Origin: Asaia siamensis
Lineage (GTDB): Bacteria; Pseudomonadota; Alphaproteobacteria; Acetobacterales; Acetobacteraceae
Direction: 5' to 3'
NCBI RefSeq assembly: GCF_014635085.1
Contig: NZ_BMCH01000002.1
Location: forward strand, 310,001-374,000
Length of the DNA: 64,000 nucleotides
A program made the translations under genes and the position numbers. The notes beneath the pieces were generated by a model, which saw nothing but the letters and a program-made list of their open reading frames with translations, searched no databases and was not told where the DNA came from. Positions 51,914 to 61,502 of the stretch are shown here, in pieces (position 1 is the stretch's first letter; every line of letters starts with the position of its first letter).

Positions 51914-53209
51914 ATGATGTCGGTCGAGATTAGGGTGCCGGTTCTCGGTGAAAGTGTCACCTCGGCAACGATAACCCGATGGCTCAAGCAACCCGGGCAG
52001 GCGGTAGCCGCCGACGAACCTGTCGTCGAGCTGGAAACCGACAAGATCAGCGTTGAAGTGCCTGCGCCACAGGCTGGTGTTCTGGGCAATGATCTGATGG
52101 CCTCCGGTGCGGAAGTGGCCGTTGGCAGCGTTCTTGGTACGCTCGATCCCAATGGAAAGGCCAGTGCCCCCTCAGCGGGTTCGCAGGCTCCGGCTGCACA
52201 GACGCCAGCCAAGGCAGCCCCTGCTGCCGCCCCGCAGGCGCCTCAGCCTGCGCGTGATCCGATGCCTGCAGCCGCACGACTGATGGCCGAAGAGCAGATC
52301 GCGCCGGGAAGCATTGCCGAAGGAACCGGGCTGGATGGACGCGTCACCAAGGGCGACGTGATTGCCCGTATGGAGCAGCCCCGCCCGGCAGAGCCGGTGC
52401 AGCCCCAGGCTTCTGCTCCCGCCGCCGCCTCTGCGGCACCGGCTCCCGCAGCGCCGTCTCCGGCGGTTGCGAATGCGCTGGCCGCGCTGCTTGGCAAGAA
52501 CGAGCAGGATAGTCGCGAGCAGCGCGTGCCCATGACGCGCCTGCGCCAGACGATCGCCAGACGCCTGAAGGATGCGCAGAACACGGCTGCCATCCTGACC
52601 ACGTTCAACGAAGTCGATATGAGCGCGGCCAAGGCCCTGCGCGCCGAGTATCGTGAGGTGTTCGAGAAGAAGCACGGCGTGAAGCTGGGCTTCATGTCGA
52701 TTTTTGCACGCGCCTGCATCAAGGCGCTGCAAGAATTTCCGGCTATCAACTCGACGATCGACGGGGATGACATCATCTATCGTCGCTTCGTCAATCTCGG
52801 CATCGCGGTCGGGAGCGAACGCGGTCTGGTGGTGCCGGTGCTGCACGATGCCGACCAGATGAGCTTCGCCGAGCTGGAACGTCATATCAATGATTACGGC
52901 TCGCGCGCCCGCGCAGGTACGCTCAAGCTTGACGAGCTGTCGCGTGGTACGTTCTCGATCACCAATGGTGGCGTGTTTGGATCGCTGCTGTCGACGCCGA
53001 TCCTAAACCCGCCGCAATCGGCCATTCTGGGCATGCATGCCATTCAGGACCGCCCGGTTGCGGTCGATGGTCAGGTCGTGATCCGCCCGATGATGTATGT
53101 CGCGCTGTCCTATGATCATCGCATGGTCGATGGGCGCGAGGCGGTGAGCTTCCTCGTGCGCGTCAAGCAATATGTGGAAGATCCCCGTCGCCTGCTTCTT
53201 GATGTCTGA
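51914..53209 (+). CDS. odhB: 2-oxoglutarate dehydrogenase E2 (dihydrolipoyl succinyltransferase)
   Basis: A 431-residue E2. Lipoyl domain with the lipoyl Lys in [13 protein letters not shown] (about residue 43), an Ala/Pro-rich linker, E3-binding domain ([20 protein letters not shown]), a second linker, and the catalytic domain ending with [19 protein letters not shown] (catalytic His and Asp). It is followed by the E3 gene with a 16-base gap; the E1 gene lies on the opposite strand 2.8 kb away. Confidence 0.96.
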   Translation: MMSVEIRVPVLGESVTSATITRWLKQPGQAVAADEPVVELETDKISVEVPAPQAGVLGNDLMASGAEVAVGSVLGTLDPNGKASAPSAGSQAPAAQTPAKAAPAAAPQAPQPARDPMPAAARLMAEEQIAPGSIAEGTGLDGRVTKGDVIARMEQPRPAEPVQPQASAPAAASAAPAPAAPSPAVANALAALLGKNEQDSREQRVPMTRLRQTIARRLKDAQNTAAILTTFNEVDMSAAKALRAEYREVFEKKHGVKLGFMSIFARACIKALQEFPAINSTIDGDDIIYRRFVNLGIAVGSERGLVVPVLHDADQMSFAELERHINDYGSRARAGTLKLDELSRGTFSITNGGVFGSLLSTPILNPPQSAILGMHAIQDRPVAVDGQVVIRPMMYVALSYDHRMVDGREAVSFLVRVKQYVEDPRRLLLDV

Positions 53210-53225
53210 ACGGAAAGAGACCGCC

Positions 53226-54623
53226 ATGTCGGAGAGTTTTGAATTCGATCTGGCCGTCATCGGCGCTGGCCCTGGCGGTTATGTCTGTGCGCTCAAGGCA
53301 GCGCAGCGCGGTCTGAAGGTGCTGTGTGTCGACCGGCGCGAAACCCCCGGCGGCACCTGCCTCAATGTGGGCTGCATCCCCTCGAAGGCATTGCTGCACA
53401 GTTCGGAGCGCCTGCACGAGGCCGAGACCGAATTCGCCGCCCTAGGCATCGACGGTGTGACGCCCACACTCAATCTGGGCCAGATGATGGCGCGCAAGGA
53501 GCGCGTTGTCGGCGATACGGTCAAGGGGATCGGATTTCTCTTTCGCAAGAACAATGTGACCTTCAAGGTCGGCGAAGCGACGCTGACCGGTCCGCACAGC
53601 CTGTCGATCAGCGGCGAGACCGTGACCGCCAAATCGATTGTCATCGCTACGGGCAGTGCCCCCGCGGCCCTGCCAGGCGTTGCCTTTGATGAAAAGCGCG
53701 TTGTCTCGTCCACCGGGGCCCTGTCGCTTGAGTCGGTGCCCAAGCGTCTTGCCGTGATTGGCGCCGGTGTCATCGGTCTCGAACTGGGCAGCGTCTGGAA
53801 GCGTCTGGGCAGTGAGGTGACGATCATCGAATATGGCGACCACATTGCCCCCGGTTTTGATCGTGGTCTCGGTCGTCAGTTCCAGCGTGCTCTTGAAAAA
53901 CTCGGCCTCAAATTCCGTCTTTCCACTCGGGTGACCAAAATTGCCATCGAGGGCAGTGCGCTCGATCTGACCCTGCAGAAAGTGGGGCAGGAAGCGACCG
54001 AGGCGCTTGAAGCCGATGTCGTGCTCGTCTCCATCGGTCGTAAGCCCTATACGCAGGGGCTCGATCTGGGGACGGTCGGTATCGACACTGATGAGGTCGG
54101 ACGAATTCCTGTCGATGCCCATTTCCGCACCTCATGCCCCAGCATCTATGCCATTGGTGACGTGATTGCCGGACCGATGCTGGCGCATAAGGCAGAGGAA
54201 GAAGGAATCGCCCTGGCCGAACATCTCGCAGGGCGCGTGGGTCATGTGCCTTATGATGCCATTCCCTCGGTCATCTATACCCAGCCCGAATTCGCCATGG
54301 TTGGCCGCACGGAAGAGCAGCTCAAGCAGGATGGCGTTGCCTACAAGACCGGCAGCTTCCCTTTCATGGCCAGTGCGCGCGCACGCGCTATTGCGGCTAC
54401 TGATGGTGGCGTGAAAGTGCTGACCGACGCCAAGACCGACCGTATTCTGGGTGTGCATATTCTGGGCGCCTGTGCGGGCGAACTGATTGCCGAGGCCACA
54501 TTAGCCATGACCTTCAAGGCCAGTGCAGAAGACGTGGCTCTGGCCTGCCATGCCCATCCCACGTTGTCTGAAGCCCTCAAGGAAGCTGCCCTAGGTGCCT
54601 ACGACAAGCCGCTTCATCTCTGA
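53226..54623 (+). CDS. lpd: Dihydrolipoamide dehydrogenase (E3)
   Basis: A 465-residue flavoprotein: FAD loop LAVIGAGPGGYVCALKAAQ, redox disulfide in GGTCLNVGCIPSKALL, NAD loop LAVIGAGVIGLELGSVWKRL, and the catalytic His in CHAHPTLSEALKEAA. It reoxidises the lipoyl group of E2. Start 53226 has AAAGAGA upstream; an in-frame upstream ATG lies within odhB. The two genes form an operon. Confidence 0.97.
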   Translation: MSESFEFDLAVIGAGPGGYVCALKAAQRGLKVLCVDRRETPGGTCLNVGCIPSKALLHSSERLHEAETEFAALGIDGVTPTLNLGQMMARKERVVGDTVKGIGFLFRKNNVTFKVGEATLTGPHSLSISGETVTAKSIVIATGSAPAALPGVAFDEKRVVSSTGALSLESVPKRLAVIGAGVIGLELGSVWKRLGSEVTIIEYGDHIAPGFDRGLGRQFQRALEKLGLKFRLSTRVTKIAIEGSALDLTLQKVGQEATEALEADVVLVSIGRKPYTQGLDLGTVGIDTDEVGRIPVDAHFRTSCPSIYAIGDVIAGPMLAHKAEEEGIALAEHLAGRVGHVPYDAIPSVIYTQPEFAMVGRTEEQLKQDGVAYKTGSFPFMASARARAIAATDGGVKVLTDAKTDRILGVHILGACAGELIAEATLAMTFKASAEDVALACHAHPTLSEALKEAALGAYDKPLHL

Positions 54624-54706
54624 GAGCGGCAAGACCTGCCCCGTCTGTGACGGGGTAGGTTGAAGGCGATCCCCCGGCGATGCCTGATGTCTCGGCCGAC
54701 CGGGTT

Positions 54707-55870
54707 TTACTCTGCCTTCGTCGGGGCCATGAGGGCGTTCAGAAGCCTGTAGGTCGCTTCGACACGGGCTTCATTCGGGGTGTTCCTGTTGGCCAGCATG
54801 ACAACACCGATTTTCTGACTCGGGATCATTGCGACATAGCCGCCAAAACCGTCGGTTGAGCCGGTCTTGTTGAAAATGACATCCTGATCGTCAGGCTGAT
54901 GCGGTTCGACGGCCGTGACCGGATGCGGTTTCATGATGAAATCATAGCCATTGCCGAGCAGCATCGGTTGCAGAGGCGTCGGCCAGGGATAATGCTCCCA
55001 GATCATGTCCTGGGTGAAGAATTCTGTCTTGTAGCGTCCCTGCTGCGTCATCTTTACTGCGCGCCGCAAGTCGTCCGGGGGATGGCCGAGACCGAGTTCG
55101 ATATCCAGCATTCTCAGCATGTCGCTGGGTGTCGATTTGACGCCATAAGCCTCAGCTGCCAGCACGCCGGGATGGACCCGTTCGGGGGCATCGGTCTTTT
55201 TGTCATAGCCGTAGGCGTAGTTTTTCATCTCGCTGGCCGGTACCTCGATCCAGCTATGTCTGAGCCCAAAAGCAGGGAAGAGGATTGTCTGAACGGCTGT
55301 TGTGTAGGTCATTCCCAGTGACCGGGCGGAGATATAGCCCAGCAGGCCGATACTGATATTCGAATAACTCCGCGCACCCGGTTGCGGTGGATGCCAGACG
55401 GTGAGCCACTCTGTCAGTCCTCTGACATCGGTGATTGTGTCCGGCACCTGCAGGGGAAGGCCCCCGGAATGGTGGGTCGCCAGATCAAGAAGCGTGAGAT
55501 CATGACCGATACGGCAATGATCGTCGCACAGGTGATGCGCAACTGTATCACTCAGGCGCATCTTGCCGCGTTCGACAGCAAGAGCGGCGAGGGTGACGTT
55601 GAAGATCTTGCTCATCGAGCCCAGCTCAAAGAGCGTATTTGGCGTGACAGGGCGATGATCTGCCCGCGAGGCGAGCCCCACAGCGTAAAAATGATGAACG
55701 CCATTCTGGGTTACGCCAACCACAAGACCTGGTACGTCATAGCGGCTGACCAGCGGCGCAAAGGCAGCCTTGATCTTGTTCTCAACATCATCAGCCTGTG
55801 CAGGCGCCGTAAGGGCCAAACCACAACCGACCAATAGCGACCACAGGAAAGAGTGCCTGCGCTGAACCAT
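54707..55870 (-). CDS. Class C beta-lactamase-like exported serine hydrolase
   Basis: A 387-residue exported protein (signal ending AQA). Serine-type penicillin-interacting motifs are visible: SMSK (nucleophile and Lys, ELGSMSKIFNVTLAAL), YSN (SYSNISIGLLGY) and KTGSTDGFG (KTG box). This set and length match AmpC-type class C beta-lactamases, though esterase or peptidase activity is possible in this superfamily. No ampR regulator is adjacent. It lies between lpd and odhA. Confidence 0.88.
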   Translation of the reverse strand: MVQRRHSFLWSLLVGCGLALTAPAQADDVENKIKAAFAPLVSRYDVPGLVVGVTQNGVHHFYAVGLASRADHRPVTPNTLFELGSMSKIFNVTLAALAVERGKMRLSDTVAHHLCDDHCRIGHDLTLLDLATHHSGGLPLQVPDTITDVRGLTEWLTVWHPPQPGARSYSNISIGLLGYISARSLGMTYTTAVQTILFPAFGLRHSWIEVPASEMKNYAYGYDKKTDAPERVHPGVLAAEAYGVKSTPSDMLRMLDIELGLGHPPDDLRRAVKMTQQGRYKTEFFTQDMIWEHYPWPTPLQPMLLGNGYDFIMKPHPVTAVEPHQPDDQDVIFNKTGSTDGFGGYVAMIPSQKIGVVMLANRNTPNEARVEATYRLLNALMAPTKAE

Positions 55871-55980
55871 GAGTTTCTCCCATTTTCGGATGGTCTCATG
55901 ATGCAGGCTTATGATGGCGGAAAAACGTCTGGTCTGCGCACGTATGGGGCGGGGCCTCATGACGCCCCGCCGGAGTAGTC

Positions 55981-58884
55981 TCAGCCCAGAGCTTCCTGAA
56001 CGAGCGCGGCCTGTTCTGCGATGTGCTCGCTGGCAAGGCCTGTTGCGGGCGAGGCCGAAGCCTTGCGTCCGACATAGATCGGCCGTGGCTGGGCATGAGA
56101 GCAACGTTCGGCCGAGTTCTCGATGCGACGATCGACAAAGGCCCAGGCGCCGCCATTCTGCGACTCTTCCTGACACCAGACGATCTTCGCATTCGGATAG
56201 CGGGCGAGTTGCTGTGACAGCACGTCGCGCGGGAAGGGGTAGAGCTGTTCGAGGCGCAGGATCGCCACGTCCTTGCGATCCATCTCGCGTCTTGCCGCGC
56301 GCAGATCGTAATAGACCTTACCCGAGCAGAGAACGACACGCTTGATTTCCGCATCCGGCAGCAGGGCATCGGTCTCAGGGAGAATGGTGCGGAAACGCGT
56401 TTCCGGCCCGAAATCGACCAGATCCGATACGGCCTCCTTGTGACGCAGAAGCGATTTCGGCGTCATGATGATCAGCGGCTTGCGGCACTCACGCGCGATC
56501 TGGCGGCGCAGGGCATGGAAGTAGTTTGCAGGCGTGGTGATATTGCATACGCGCAGGTTATTCTCGGCGCAGAGCTGCAGATAGCGCTCAAGCCGCGCCG
56601 AGGAATGCTCGGGACCCTGACCCTCATAGCCATGGGGCAGAAGCATCACGAGGCCGGAGGTGCGCAGCCACTTGGTTTCACCCGACGCGATGAACTGGTC
56701 GATAATGACCTGTGCGCCATTGGCGAAATCGCCGAATTGCGCTTCCCACAGAACGAGGGAGTTCGGGGCGGCAAGGGTGTAGCCATATTCGAAACCCAGC
56801 ACGCCGAATTCGGAGAGCAGGGAGTTATAGACCTCGATCTTTGCCTGACCGTCAGCGATATTATTGAGCGGCACATAGTCGCTCTGGTTGAGTTGATCGA
56901 CCAGAACAGCGTGACGCTGGCTGAATGTGCCACGCTGGCAATCCTCGCCCGACAGACGCACCGGATGATGCTGGAGCAGCAGTGAACCGAAAGCGAGGGC
57001 TTCACCAAGAGCCCAGTCAATCCCTGAGCCAGTCTCGATTGCCTGACCGCGTGCCTGAATGACCCGACGCAGGCGCGGATGAAGGGCAAAGTCTTCAGGA
57101 ATACGAGTCAGGGCTGCGCCAACGCGCTGCAGACCTGAAATGCTGATCCCGGTAACAGGCTGCTCGCGCAGAGGCTCATCGGAAAGTCGCGACGGGTCCT
57201 GATTGCATTCCAGCCAGTCTTCGCGGCTTGGTTCATAGGATTTGGCCGCTTCGAACTGGTTCTGCAGATGGTCCTGAAAAGACTGGAACTGGTCGTCTGC
57301 CGTCTCGGCATCGATGATCTTTTCGCGGGCCAGACGCTTGGCATAAAGTGCGCGCGTGGTCGGGCGGGCCGCAATGGCCTTGTACATCGTAGGCTGCGTG
57401 AAGGCAGGTTCGTCAGCTTCGTTATGGCCGTGACGGCGATAGCAGACCAGATCGAGCACGACATCGGCAGCAAATTCGCGACGATAATCCGCAGCCAGGC
57501 GCGCGCAATAGGCGGCGGCTTCGGGTTCGTCGCCATTTACATGCAGAATGGGGGCATGAACGGCCTTGGCAATATCTGTGCAATAGAAGCCCGAATGCGC
57601 ATGGGCCGAGATGGTGGTGAAGCCGATCTGGTTGTTGGTCACCACGTGAATGGTGCCCCCTGTGCGATAGCCGATGAGCTGCGACATCGCCATGGTTTCG
57701 TAGACGATGCCCTGACCCGCAAAGGCAGCATCGCCATGGATCAGCAGGCCGAGATGACGGTAGCGGTTTTCGAGCCCGACACAGCCTTCTGAATCCTGGA
57801 TGGCGCGCACCCGCCCGACCACGACCGGGTCGACCGCTTCGAGATGCGAGGGGTTCGGCAGAAGGGTGACGCGCACCTTCTCATTCGAGACATGAAGCGT
57901 GGCAGCCGTGCCGAGATGATATTTGACGTCGCCCGAACCCTGCACATCGGTCGGCTTGAAAGACGCGCCTGCGAATTCGGAGAAAATGGCCGCAAACGGC
58001 TTTTGCACCACATTGGCCATGACGTTCAGACGGCCGCGATGGGCCATGCCGACCGAAACGCTGCGCGTGCCGTGGCGCACCGACTGCTCAATGATGGCGT
58101 GAAGCGCCGGAATGGTGACTTCACTGCCCTCGAGGCCGAAGCGCTTGGTACCGGTGAAGCGTTTCTGGCAGAAGCTCTCGAAGCCTTCGGCTTCGGTCAG
58201 CTGGTTCAGGATGATCTTCTTCTCTGCAGAAGAGAAGGTGCGGCGCCAGTCATCGCCTTCAAGGCGATGCTGGAGCCACAGACGCTGCGCCGCGTCCTGA
58301 ATATGCATGTATTCCACGCCGATCGGGCCGCAATAGGTCTGACGCAGGGCAGCCAGCAGCTCGTTGATCGTCGCGCTGGCCCGTTCGGGCAGAAGCGAGC
58401 TGACCATCTGGCCGAGATAGATCGGGCGGTCACGGTCATTGGGACCAAAGCCATAAGTCGCCGGGTCTAGTTCGGTATAGGATTTGGGTACCTGAAGCCC
58501 GAGCGGGTCGAGGCGTGATTCAAGATGACCGCGCACGCGATAGGCGCGCACCAGCTGAATGGCACGAACGCTGTCATCGACGCTCGAAAGCAGATCGGTC
58601 GCCGAGAACTCGGTGTTCGGTTTGGGGGCCATCTGACCCTGCGAACGGGAGTCGAGCAGGGATGCATGCTCACCCCAGGCAGGACGATCGGCGCCCGGAT
58701 GGACGGCTGGCTTTTCCGTGGCCCCCGTCAGGGCAGCGAGGCTCTCGGCGTCGAGTGCCTTGAACAGGTCGGCGAAGGACGGATCGACGCTTCTCGGATC
58801 TGCGCTCCACTTTGCATGAAGGTCGGCCAGATAGACTGTGTTGGCCCCGTTCAACGCGCTTGGTAATGAACCGATCTCACCCAT
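55981..58884 (-). CDS. odhA: 2-oxoglutarate dehydrogenase E1
   Basis: A 967-residue thiamine-diphosphate enzyme. Early ANTVYLADLHAKWSADPRSV matches the E1 N-terminus, followed by FEAFCQKRF-like GFESFCQKRFTGTKRFGLEG, MAHRGRLNVMANV, the ThDP region GDAAFAGQGIVYETMAMSQL, and CRHGHNEADEPAFTQPTMYK. Start 58884 is preferred over an ATG at 58923 because GGAGG lies 9 bases upstream. It forms the 2-oxoglutarate dehydrogenase complex with odhB and lpd, which are on the other strand. Confidence 0.96.
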   Translation of the reverse strand: MGEIGSLPSALNGANTVYLADLHAKWSADPRSVDPSFADLFKALDAESLAALTGATEKPAVHPGADRPAWGEHASLLDSRSQGQMAPKPNTEFSATDLLSSVDDSVRAIQLVRAYRVRGHLESRLDPLGLQVPKSYTELDPATYGFGPNDRDRPIYLGQMVSSLLPERASATINELLAALRQTYCGPIGVEYMHIQDAAQRLWLQHRLEGDDWRRTFSSAEKKIILNQLTEAEGFESFCQKRFTGTKRFGLEGSEVTIPALHAIIEQSVRHGTRSVSVGMAHRGRLNVMANVVQKPFAAIFSEFAGASFKPTDVQGSGDVKYHLGTAATLHVSNEKVRVTLLPNPSHLEAVDPVVVGRVRAIQDSEGCVGLENRYRHLGLLIHGDAAFAGQGIVYETMAMSQLIGYRTGGTIHVVTNNQIGFTTISAHAHSGFYCTDIAKAVHAPILHVNGDEPEAAAYCARLAADYRREFAADVVLDLVCYRRHGHNEADEPAFTQPTMYKAIAARPTTRALYAKRLAREKIIDAETADDQFQSFQDHLQNQFEAAKSYEPSREDWLECNQDPSRLSDEPLREQPVTGISISGLQRVGAALTRIPEDFALHPRLRRVIQARGQAIETGSGIDWALGEALAFGSLLLQHHPVRLSGEDCQRGTFSQRHAVLVDQLNQSDYVPLNNIADGQAKIEVYNSLLSEFGVLGFEYGYTLAAPNSLVLWEAQFGDFANGAQVIIDQFIASGETKWLRTSGLVMLLPHGYEGQGPEHSSARLERYLQLCAENNLRVCNITTPANYFHALRRQIARECRKPLIIMTPKSLLRHKEAVSDLVDFGPETRFRTILPETDALLPDAEIKRVVLCSGKVYYDLRAARREMDRKDVAILRLEQLYPFPRDVLSQQLARYPNAKIVWCQEESQNGGAWAFVDRRIENSAERCSHAQPRPIYVGRKASASPATGLASEHIAEQAALVQEALG

Positions 58885-59157
58885 GCTCGCAGCCCTCCCC
58901 GGCTGTTTTTCGCAGATCTGCATAGCGTCTCAAAATGGCACTCTCATGGCGCAAAAAACCATGGAACTCTTGCCCAACAGCAACAAGCATAAAACTTTTC
59001 CGAACGAAATCAGTTCACAATCGCACGTTCTGAAGATGGGACCAGAAAGAGTCGAAACTTTCAATGACAGATCCCGTCTATAGACTCCGCACCAGAGTGC
59101 GCTGAGGGTCTAACTGATCATCGCGTGTTCCGATATTGCAGTTTGGAGGGGTCTGTC

Positions 59158-59469
59158 ATGCGTCGCATGCCCATACTGGCGGCAGTCACGTTTTCGCTAC
59201 TGGTCACGGCATCCGGCGTAGCCTTGGCAGGCGCAGAGCATCCTGTCGAGCAATCGGGGCGCCGTCTGGATTTTGACAGCCGGGCAGCACTGAGATGCTC
59301 GACGTCGCCGCATCTCGTGCGCACAGCCTATGTGCCGGGGCAGGACCATCAGGAAAAACCGGTTTCCCTGCGTGCCTGCTTTACCGATACCGACCGCATC
59401 GGGGCTGGCTACACCCAGTTCGTGCGTAACAGTGCCGTGCGTCATCCGCATCATCGCATGAAGGGCTAA
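59158..59469 (+). CDS. Small exported protein of unknown function
   Basis: A 103-residue protein with a signal peptide (MRRMPILAAVTFSLLVTASG, ending ALA). The mature region of about 75 residues has two Cys (RCST, RACFT) that could form a disulfide and is rich in Arg and His at the end (RHPHHRMKG). TTTGGAGGGG lies just upstream as a ribosome site. No family recognised. Confidence 0.7.
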   Translation: MRRMPILAAVTFSLLVTASGVALAGAEHPVEQSGRRLDFDSRAALRCSTSPHLVRTAYVPGQDHQEKPVSLRACFTDTDRIGAGYTQFVRNSAVRHPHHRMKG

Positions 59470-59514
59470 GAAGCGTCTTGTCTGCGGGCGGCGGCAGGAA
59501 TAGGCTCGCCTTCC

Positions 59515-60153
59515 ATGTCACAGATCGCTCTTCAATACGAAGCCCTTGAACGGACCCCGATCAGCGAGGCACCGTTCAGACATGTGGTCGTCCCCAACTT
59601 CGTACGCGAAGAGGACCTCCAGACACTCATCAATCTGATGCCGGAGATGCGCTCTGGCGGGTCCTTCCCGCCAGAGGGGCTCAAGCTGCATCCGACGGTC
59701 AAGGCGCTGACAAAGGAGCTTCAGGGCCCGCGCCTCAAGAAGATCGTGGCCGAGAAATTCGGTCTCGATATCGAAAGCGCCCCGAGCATGCTGACCCTGC
59801 GTGGTCGCACGCGTGAGAAGGATGGGCGTATCCACCGTGACTCAGAGGCCAAGCTGGTCACGATCCTGCTGTATCTGAACCCGGAAAGCGCTGCCTGGTC
59901 GGCTCAGGAAGGGTGCCTGCGTCTGCTCAACGGGCCGGACAACCTTGAGGATTACGATGTCGAGGTGAAGCCTGCCCATGGCACGCTGCTGATCTTCCCC
60001 AATGGTCCCAAAACCTGGCATGGACACAGGCAATATGTTGGCCCGCGTTACACTATTCAGCTGAATTACATGGCCACGAATAACAAGGCACGCTATGAAC
60101 TGCGCCGTCATCGCCTGTCAGCGCTGTTCAAGCGTCTGTCTTTCGCGCGGTGA
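59515..60153 (+). CDS. 2-oxoglutarate/Fe(II)-dependent oxygenase
   Basis: A 212-residue double-stranded beta-helix protein. The iron site HxD...H is visible as IHRDSEAKLVTILLYLN and TWHGHRQYVGPRYTIQL, where the Arg would bind 2-oxoglutarate. It is related to prolyl-hydroxylase-like enzymes linked in other bacteria with glycan or lipid modification; its substrate is unknown. It is co-directional with asd (30-base gap). Confidence 0.82.
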   Translation: MSQIALQYEALERTPISEAPFRHVVVPNFVREEDLQTLINLMPEMRSGGSFPPEGLKLHPTVKALTKELQGPRLKKIVAEKFGLDIESAPSMLTLRGRTREKDGRIHRDSEAKLVTILLYLNPESAAWSAQEGCLRLLNGPDNLEDYDVEVKPAHGTLLIFPNGPKTWHGHRQYVGPRYTIQLNYMATNNKARYELRRHRLSALFKRLSFAR

Positions 60154-60183
60154 CCGTCGAATTCTGACTGAGGTAATGTGATA

Positions 60184-61209
60184 ATGGGATACCGCGTTGC
60201 GGTCGTTGGTGCGACCGGTGCTGTAGGTCGTGAACTCCTGCGCATTCTTGCCGAAAGAGATTTTCCTGTATCCGAGGTCGCGGCACTCGCCTCGGCCCGT
60301 TCCACGGGTCAGGATGTGTCCTTTGGCGACAAGAAGGTCCTGAAAATCCAGAACCTTGAGAGCTTCGACTTCACAGGCTGGGATATCGCGCTTTTCTCTC
60401 CCGGCGCCTCGATCTCTGCCGTTCACGCCCCGCGTGCCGCTGCGGCGGGATGCATCGTGATCGACAACACCTCGCATTTCCGCATGGATCCGGATGTGCC
60501 GCTGGTGGTGCCGGAAGTGAATGCCAATGCGCTGAAAAAGATGAAGCGCAACATCATTGCCAACCCGAACTGCTCGACCGCGCAGATGGTGGTGGCTCTC
60601 AAGCCGCTGCATGATCTGTTCACGATCAAGCGTATCGTTGTCTCGACCTATCAGGCCGTTTCCGGCGCGGGCAAGGACGGGATGGATGAGCTGTTTGCCC
60701 AGTGCAAGGGCAGCTTTGTGGGCGATCCGCCGACCATCGCCCAGTTCACCAAGCAGATCGCCTTCAACGTCATTCCGCATATCGACAGCTTCATGCAGGA
60801 TGGCTCCACCAAGGAAGAGTGGAAGATGGCGGTCGAGACACGCAAGATTCTCGACCCCGATATCAAGGTGGCAGCGACCTGCGTGCGCGTGCCGGTCTTC
60901 ATCGGGCATTCCGAAGCCATCAATATCGAATGCGAAGAGCCTGTCGATCTGGCACGTGCGCGCGAGGCGCTGCGTGAGGCGGATGGCGTTATCCTGCGCG
61001 ATGAGCGCGATGATGGCGGTTACGTCACGCCGATCGAATGCGTCGGCGAGGATGCGACCTATGTATCCCGCCTGCGGATTGATGACACGGTGGAGAACGG
61101 ACTCGCGCTGTGGTGCGTCTCTGACAATCTGCGCAAGGGGGCGGCCCTCAACGCCGTTCAGATCGCCGAAGCGCTGATCGCGCTCGATCTGATCAAGCAG
61201 AAGGGCTGA
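60184..61209 (+). CDS. asd: Aspartate-semialdehyde dehydrogenase
   Basis: A 341-residue enzyme with the NADP loop RVAVVGATGAVGRELLRIL, catalytic Cys in NPNCSTAQMVVAL, STYQAVSGAGK, and the substrate-binding CVRVPVFIGHSEA. It makes aspartate semialdehyde for lysine/diaminopimelate, threonine and methionine. A GTG at 60178 is in frame but ATG 60184 has GAGG 10 bases upstream. Two mutually exclusive hairpins follow the stop. Confidence 0.97.
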   Translation: MGYRVAVVGATGAVGRELLRILAERDFPVSEVAALASARSTGQDVSFGDKKVLKIQNLESFDFTGWDIALFSPGASISAVHAPRAAAAGCIVIDNTSHFRMDPDVPLVVPEVNANALKKMKRNIIANPNCSTAQMVVALKPLHDLFTIKRIVVSTYQAVSGAGKDGMDELFAQCKGSFVGDPPTIAQFTKQIAFNVIPHIDSFMQDGSTKEEWKMAVETRKILDPDIKVAATCVRVPVFIGHSEAINIECEEPVDLARAREALREADGVILRDERDDGGYVTPIECVGEDATYVSRLRIDDTVENGLALWCVSDNLRKGAALNAVQIAEALIALDLIKQKG

Positions 61210-61216
61210 TTCAGCC

Positions 61217-61282
61217 CCAAACCATTACATTTTTGTCATTCATGTAAGTTTGGCATTGCGCGCACAACGCGTGATGCCAAAC
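61217..61282 (+). promoter_or_regulatory. Two mutually exclusive hairpins between asd and hemH
   Basis: CCAAAC (61217-61222) plus TTACAT (61225-61230) pair with ATGTAA (61242-61247) plus GTTTGG (61248-61253). Alternatively GTTTGGCAT (61248-61256) pairs with ATGCCAAAC (61274-61282), with an inner CGCG/CGCG. The shared segment 61248-61253 can join only one stem at a time. A third hairpin, TGCGG/CCGCA, lies at 61299-61315. Function as terminator or attenuator is unproven. Confidence 0.5.
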
Positions 61283-61336
61283 TCTCCTCAAGGGTGGATG
61301 CGGGGTTGTGCCGCAATGGCCTGAACGGAGATGACA

Positions 61337-61459
61337 ATGCCCGTTATCGACACGATCGCCGCCGGCCTGTTTGCCCTCGTCGCTCTTGGCGCCCTGCGCC
61401 TTGCTCCCACGCCGAAACTGGTTCCGGTGCGCATCAAACGGAAACCGAACTCGCGCTGA
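61337..61459 (+). CDS. 40-residue membrane micro-protein upstream of hemH
   Basis: An open frame of 40 codons, MPVIDTIAAGLFALVALGAL then RLAPTPKLVPVRIKRKPNSR, with a single hydrophobic helix (residues 8-22) and a basic C-terminal tail. GGAG lies 6 bases before the ATG at 61337; an ATG at 61331 directly abuts it and is less likely. Its stop is 43 bases before the hemH start. The layout is that of a small inner-membrane protein. Coding status is inferred from the ribosome site, topology and composition. Confidence 0.5.
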   Translation: MPVIDTIAAGLFALVALGALRLAPTPKLVPVRIKRKPNSR

Positions 61460-61502
61460 GCTGTTTTTGTCTCTCTGCACTTTGATGATTTGATTGAGAG
61501 AC

